A stretch of 64,000 nt of DNA. It comes from 2-02-FULL-55-14 sp964534125 (GTDB taxonomy: Bacteria > Bacteroidota > Ignavibacteria > UBA10030). The stretch covers positions 1 to 64,000 of the forward strand of contig CAZHOJ010000012.1 of the NCBI GenBank assembly GCA_964534125.1, written 5' to 3'. Positions 60,858-64,000 of this stretch are shown piece by piece. Position numbers and translations under genes: made by a program. Position 1 is the first letter of the stretch. The number at the start of each line of letters is the position of its first letter. The notes under the pieces were generated by a model, which searched no databases, was not told the DNA's origin, and was given only the letters and a program-made list of their open reading frames with translations.

Positions 60858-60905
60858 GTCTCTGACCTCTGTCTTCTGACTACTGTCTGCTGCCTTCTGC
60901 CTCTT
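60858..60905 (-). repeat. Degenerate CAGTAG/CAGAAG tract forming the end of the M1 peptidase gene
   Basis: On the minus strand: GAGGCAGAAGGCAGCAGACAG, then TAGTCAGAAGACAGAGG, then TCAGAGACCAGG. The TAG stop (60880-60882) lies in CAGTAG, and the last codons (EAEGSRQ) are tract sequence. It is the clearest example of the family. Confidence 0.6.
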
Positions 60906-62808
60906 GTTTCTCCCACACATTATTCTTTCTATCAAGGTCCGCGAAGTAGTACTTCGGATCTATCTCGACCTTCACCACCGGCGACGCGGCAGGCACGGTG
61001 ATGGATGCCGTCATCTTTCCCGACAACCATTCATCTTCGGATATCCGGTACTCGCCTGTCGATCCATCCTCATGGGTGACGGTCAGCAGAACCGGCATCG
61101 GCACCCAACCCTTGTCCTCGACGGTTATGACGGCACCGTCGGCGGTCTGCTCCACTCCGGCCACAGCCTGGTCGAGCGTCCAGGTCTCGTAGTACCACGC
61201 ACGGACGAACCAGCTCAGGTCCTTGCCGCTCTCAGCGGAGAAGATGTTGAACATATCCCATGGGTACGGATGCTTCCACGCCCACGTCTGCATGTACTTT
61301 CTGTACGCTTTCAGGAACATCTCTTCTCCCAAGACCCCCTTGTACATGTGCAGAATGGACGCAGGTTTCGCGTATGATGCGACCCCATATGCCCAGCCGT
61401 TGCTGTGGAAATTGGACCAACGCATGATCTCCCCCTCCTGCCCTGCTCGTGCGATGGGGAGATAGCCGTTGAACCTGTCCGCGGCATCCGCTGAATCCGG
61501 AAAGATCCCACGGATCGCCTCGTCCGTGTGGAATGACGTTGTCCCTTCGTCCATCCAGCTGTAGCGCCGCTCATCGGTGTTGACGATCATCGGCACCCAC
61601 ATGTGTGCCTCCTCGTGCGCATGGACGCCGAACAGGCTCATCAGGGGAGCGCGATCGTAGCCGCCGATGACGGTCATCATCGGAAATTCCATCCCGCCGC
61701 CGATGATACCGTCTGCCTCGACAGCGGTCATGTGCGGCCATGGATACGGCACCGATGTATATCCCGAGAGGAACGCGATGGATTTCTGCGTGTATTCGAC
61801 GGAGTGCTTCCATTTCGGTTGGGTCTCGCGCCAGAACGCATGCGCCATCGCAAAGCGGCCTTTCCCGACGGGTGTGCGTGCGGCCTCCCAGGTGGAATGC
61901 CGTGTGGCCAGGAAGGCCACATCGTGGACATTCTTTGCTGAGAAGGTCCAGCTGAGCCAGCCGTTCTTCCCCTTCTTTGTCGCCGTCCCGAAATCTTCCG
62001 GACCGACGATGCGATACGTTTCGTCGCTTTCCCGGGCGGTCTTCAGCCTCCCGAACACAGCGTCAGACAGGTTGTCCTTCGCATTCACAAGCTCTCCTGT
62101 TCCCCACAACAGCCAATCCTCCGGCATCTCGATGGTGTACTCGTAGTCCCCGAACGGCGCATAGAATTCGGCGACGCCGAGGAACGCATCGCTCTGCCAT
62201 CCGACAACGTCATTGAAGACCTGCATCTGCGGGTACCAGTATCCGATATAAAAGAGGCTGTCGGTATCGTAGCCCATGCGCGCGCTGATCCCCTTCTGCG
62301 GGATGGCGAACGCATAGTCGATGGCGATGGTGCTCGTGCCACCGGGAGGGAGCGGGTCCGGCGAGAAGACCGTCATGCTCGTTCCATTCACGAAATACCG
62401 CGCGCCCGATCGGCCTCCTTCGTGCAGGCGCATGCCTCCCACGACGACATCATGCAGCTCGATGCCGTCGGTCGTCTCGACGCGAAGGAGCCGCATCGCA
62501 TCATCCGTATGGATGTTCTGCAGGAGCGACAGCCGGAGTGTCCGGAGCGTATCGGGGGAGTTGTTGTGGTAGGTGATGACCGCTTTCCCCTCGAGACGTT
62601 TGTGCTCGGGGAGGATACGGGCATGAATGACATAGTCGGCAGTGTTCTGCCAGTACTTCTCTCCGGGGACGCCGGTATCGGTGCGTGTACCGGCCTTCAC
62701 CGCACGCTGGAAGTCCTGATCGGGTACGACCGGGTAAGGTCGCGGGCGTTCCACCTGTGCCGCGGCAGCAGTGACGAGGAACAATACGACAAACATCGCT
62801 CTTGACAT
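60880..62808 (-). CDS. Secreted M1-family zinc aminopeptidase
   Basis: A 642-residue exported metallopeptidase (signal MSRAMFVVLFLVTAAAA). An N-terminal beta domain (about 50-270) is followed by the catalytic domain with the substrate-binding GGGMEFPMM (GXMEN position), the zinc motif VHAHEEAHMWVP (HEXXH) and the third ligand in WMDEGTTSFHTDEA about 20 residues later. The C-terminal part is short, without the ERAP-like helical bowl. GGAGCC precedes the ATG. The final residues before the stop are encoded by a low-complexity tract and are unlikely to be functional. Confidence 0.93.
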   Translation of the reverse strand: MSRAMFVVLFLVTAAAAQVERPRPYPVVPDQDFQRAVKAGTRTDTGVPGEKYWQNTADYVIHARILPEHKRLEGKAVITYHNNSPDTLRTLRLSLLQNIHTDDAMRLLRVETTDGIELHDVVVGGMRLHEGGRSGARYFVNGTSMTVFSPDPLPPGGTSTIAIDYAFAIPQKGISARMGYDTDSLFYIGYWYPQMQVFNDVVGWQSDAFLGVAEFYAPFGDYEYTIEMPEDWLLWGTGELVNAKDNLSDAVFGRLKTARESDETYRIVGPEDFGTATKKGKNGWLSWTFSAKNVHDVAFLATRHSTWEAARTPVGKGRFAMAHAFWRETQPKWKHSVEYTQKSIAFLSGYTSVPYPWPHMTAVEADGIIGGGMEFPMMTVIGGYDRAPLMSLFGVHAHEEAHMWVPMIVNTDERRYSWMDEGTTSFHTDEAIRGIFPDSADAADRFNGYLPIARAGQEGEIMRWSNFHSNGWAYGVASYAKPASILHMYKGVLGEEMFLKAYRKYMQTWAWKHPYPWDMFNIFSAESGKDLSWFVRAWYYETWTLDQAVAGVEQTADGAVITVEDKGWVPMPVLLTVTHEDGSTGEYRISEDEWLSGKMTASITVPAASPVVKVEIDPKYYFADLDRKNNVWEKQEAEGSRQ

Positions 62809-62948
62809 GATCGGCTCCTATTGACACAAAGGAATGGTACCGGAGAGTGTACGGATTTCGGGGCCCCGGGTTGCTATCGGGTCCATTTCGCGCCGGCCTG
62901 CACTCGGGTGCGTCACCGACGCCAGGACGGACTTCTCATAGACGGGGA

Positions 62949-63347
62949 TTACGCGGAGCTGAACTCCGTCGGGGGGCCGAGATACTTCTTGAAGACGTCC
63001 TGCAGCTCTCTTGCCGGGACGGGTTTGGTGAGGATGTGCACGACGCCCGGGAGCTGTTTCAGGCTTTGGTCGCGGATACTGTCGAGCGCCGTGATAATGA
63101 TGACAGGAATGTCCTTCGTTTTCGGGTCGGCTCTCAGTGCGCTGAGGACCTCGAAGCCGCTCATTCCCGGCATCATGATGTCGAGGAGGATGAGCCGCAC
63201 CGGTTCTGACCGGGCGAGCCGAAGCGCTTCTTCGCCATCGCCGGCAGTGATCGGGTCGTAGCCGGCGAACTTTGCTAGTCTCTCCTGGATGAGAAGGAGC
63301 GACTCCTGGTCGTCGACGATCAGGACCTTCTTTTTCTGAATGGGCAT
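62949..63347 (-). CDS. Stand-alone response regulator receiver (CheY-like)
   Basis: A 132-residue receiver domain without an output domain. Acidic pocket KVLIVDDQESLL (Asp12, Asp13), phospho-accepting Asp55 in LILLDIMMPGMSGFEVL, the switch Thr in VIIITALD and the conserved Lys in ILTKPVPARE are all present. It would relay phosphate to other proteins or be an adaptor. No kinase gene is adjacent; the heme c kinase is 13 kb away on the other strand. It precedes the K+ channel gene in no operon with it (both minus strand, channel upstream of it is not coupled: 89 bases apart with the channel gene ending downstream). Confidence 0.92.
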   Translation of the reverse strand: MPIQKKKVLIVDDQESLLLIQERLAKFAGYDPITAGDGEEALRLARSEPVRLILLDIMMPGMSGFEVLSALRADPKTKDIPVIIITALDSIRDQSLKQLPGVVHILTKPVPARELQDVFKKYLGPPTEFSSA

Positions 63348-63436
63348 AGGTACAGACCTTCGTTGTCAGACGCTGTGTTCATCCGGTACGGTAGCGAGTA
63401 TTGCCTGAAGAGTAAAGAGGGTCGTGCGGATCCGCA

Positions 63437-64000
63437 TCACGGGCCGCCTTCCGGTCCCGGCGGGCCGTGCGGCCCTGCCGTTGAAGGACCATCAAGCCGG
63501 GCGCCGCAGTGCTTGCAGTATTGGGCGTCCTCTTCGTGGGACGACAATCCGCAGGAGCCGCACGCCCGGCCCCGCGTTGTCCTCGCCATGCCAAGCTCAA
63601 CAGTAACGATACCCGTCGGGACGGCGATGATGCCGTACCCGATGATCATGATGATCGACGCGAACGCCTGTCCGAGAGGTGTCCGAGGGGAGATGTCGCC
63701 ATACCCGACGGTCGTCAGGGTGACGATGGCCCAGTAGATGGACCGCGGGATGCTCGTGAAGCCGTTCTCCGGCCCTTCGACAAGGTACATGAACGAGCCG
63801 ATGACGACCACAATGGTCAGTACAGCGAACAGGAAGAGCATGATCTTCCGCCGCGCACCCCTGAGGGCAGTCATCAGCATGCGAGCTTCGCCGATGTACC
63901 GCACGAACTTGAGCACACGGAACACGCGGAGCACGCGAAGGATGCGGACGACCAGCAGATACTGGGATCCCGCGATCACCAGACTGAGATAGGTTGGGAT
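63437..64000 (-). CDS. Voltage-gated K+ channel-type ion transporter with zinc-ribbon tail; start beyond the right edge
   Basis: Ion transport protein; the window holds the last 187 or so residues. They include the S4 voltage sensor with regular arginines (RILRVLRVFRVLKFVRY), S5 (IMLFLFAVLTIVVVIGSFMYLVEG), the pore helix, the selectivity filter TLTTVGYGD, and S6 (FASIIMIIGYGIIAVPTGIVTVELG). The C-terminus is a CXXC zinc ribbon (ACGSCGLSSHEEDAQYCKHCG), then a Gly/Pro tail. The reading frame stays open to base 64000 (IPTYLSL...), so the N-terminal S1-S3 part is outside. Confidence 0.93.
   Translation of the reverse strand: MPTYLSLVIAGSQYLLVVRILRVLRVFRVLKFVRYIGEARMLMTALRGARRKIMLFLFAVLTIVVVIGSFMYLVEGPENGFTSIPRSIYWAIVTLTTVGYGDISPRTPLGQAFASIIMIIGYGIIAVPTGIVTVELGMARTTRGRACGSCGLSSHEEDAQYCKHCGARLDGPSTAGPHGPPGPEGGP

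Overview
The window is high-GC bacterial DNA and carries 45 protein-coding genes. Three of them touch an edge or depend on a start I had to choose: groEL and the ion channel run off the ends, and several genes begin with GTG or TTG. I see no rRNA, tRNA or CRISPR array. Lipid A genes (lpxB, lpxK), lipoprotein and outer-membrane-style secreted peptidases, a Bacteroidota-like SMC, an AmpG/SpoIID/DUF4922 locus and a bd-like oxidase with a c-type heme point to a Gram-negative member of the Bacteroidota/Ignavibacteria (Chlorobi-side) radiation. That placement is inference from gene content, not a phylogeny. One run of 100 N (12482-12581) shows the sequence is a scaffold.

Layout. 0-13 kb, mixed strands: groES-groEL under a CIRCE operator; an ECF sigma/anti-sigma pair facing a small membrane protein across a striking nested dyad; a DmpA-type peptidase; a PLP enzyme; a secreted rhodanese; an M16 peptidase; an SPFH / tubby-like / ribbon-helix-helix cassette; a YwaF-like membrane protein; and an array of about 136-bp tandem repeats that contains the assembly gap. 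13-45.7 kb, almost entirely minus strand: a Spy-like protein, gpsA, plsY, ispD, queA, ppdK, a C26 peptidase with a YbdK-type ligase, lpxK, lpxB, an ICMT-family methyltransferase, a HAD phosphatase, smc, a membrane-anchored GH2-fold protein, tpiA, sucC, a zinc-ribbon/DUF2007-like protein, pruA, then a six-gene locus that looks built for muropeptide salvage (NagZ-beta-lactamase fusion lipoprotein, AmpG-like permease, SpoIID/LytB protein, GalT/HIT-like DUF4922 protein, glycosyltransferase, BadF-type sugar kinase).

45.8-59.3 kb, plus strand: a TlpA-like thioredoxin, DsbD, a sensor histidine kinase whose periplasmic domain has a CXXCH heme c motif, a D-aminoacylase-family lipoprotein, a small membrane protein next to a MITE-like element, a second M16 peptidase, a GT39-type membrane glycosyltransferase, and a two-gene cytochrome bd-like oxidase with a fused cytochrome c domain. 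59.4-64 kb, minus strand: a TPR lipoprotein, an M1 aminopeptidase, a stand-alone receiver protein and the 3' part of a voltage-gated K+ channel.

The most unusual signals are non-coding or architectural: strand-coherent degenerate CAGTAG/CAGAAG tracts that begin in the last codons of genes and supply their stop codons; the nested dyad at 2460-2521; the 136-bp repeat array; a GH2-fold protein that has lost both catalytic glutamates but gained a membrane domain; and the pairing of thiol-reduction and heme c sensing genes upstream of a cytochrome c-fused bd-like oxidase.
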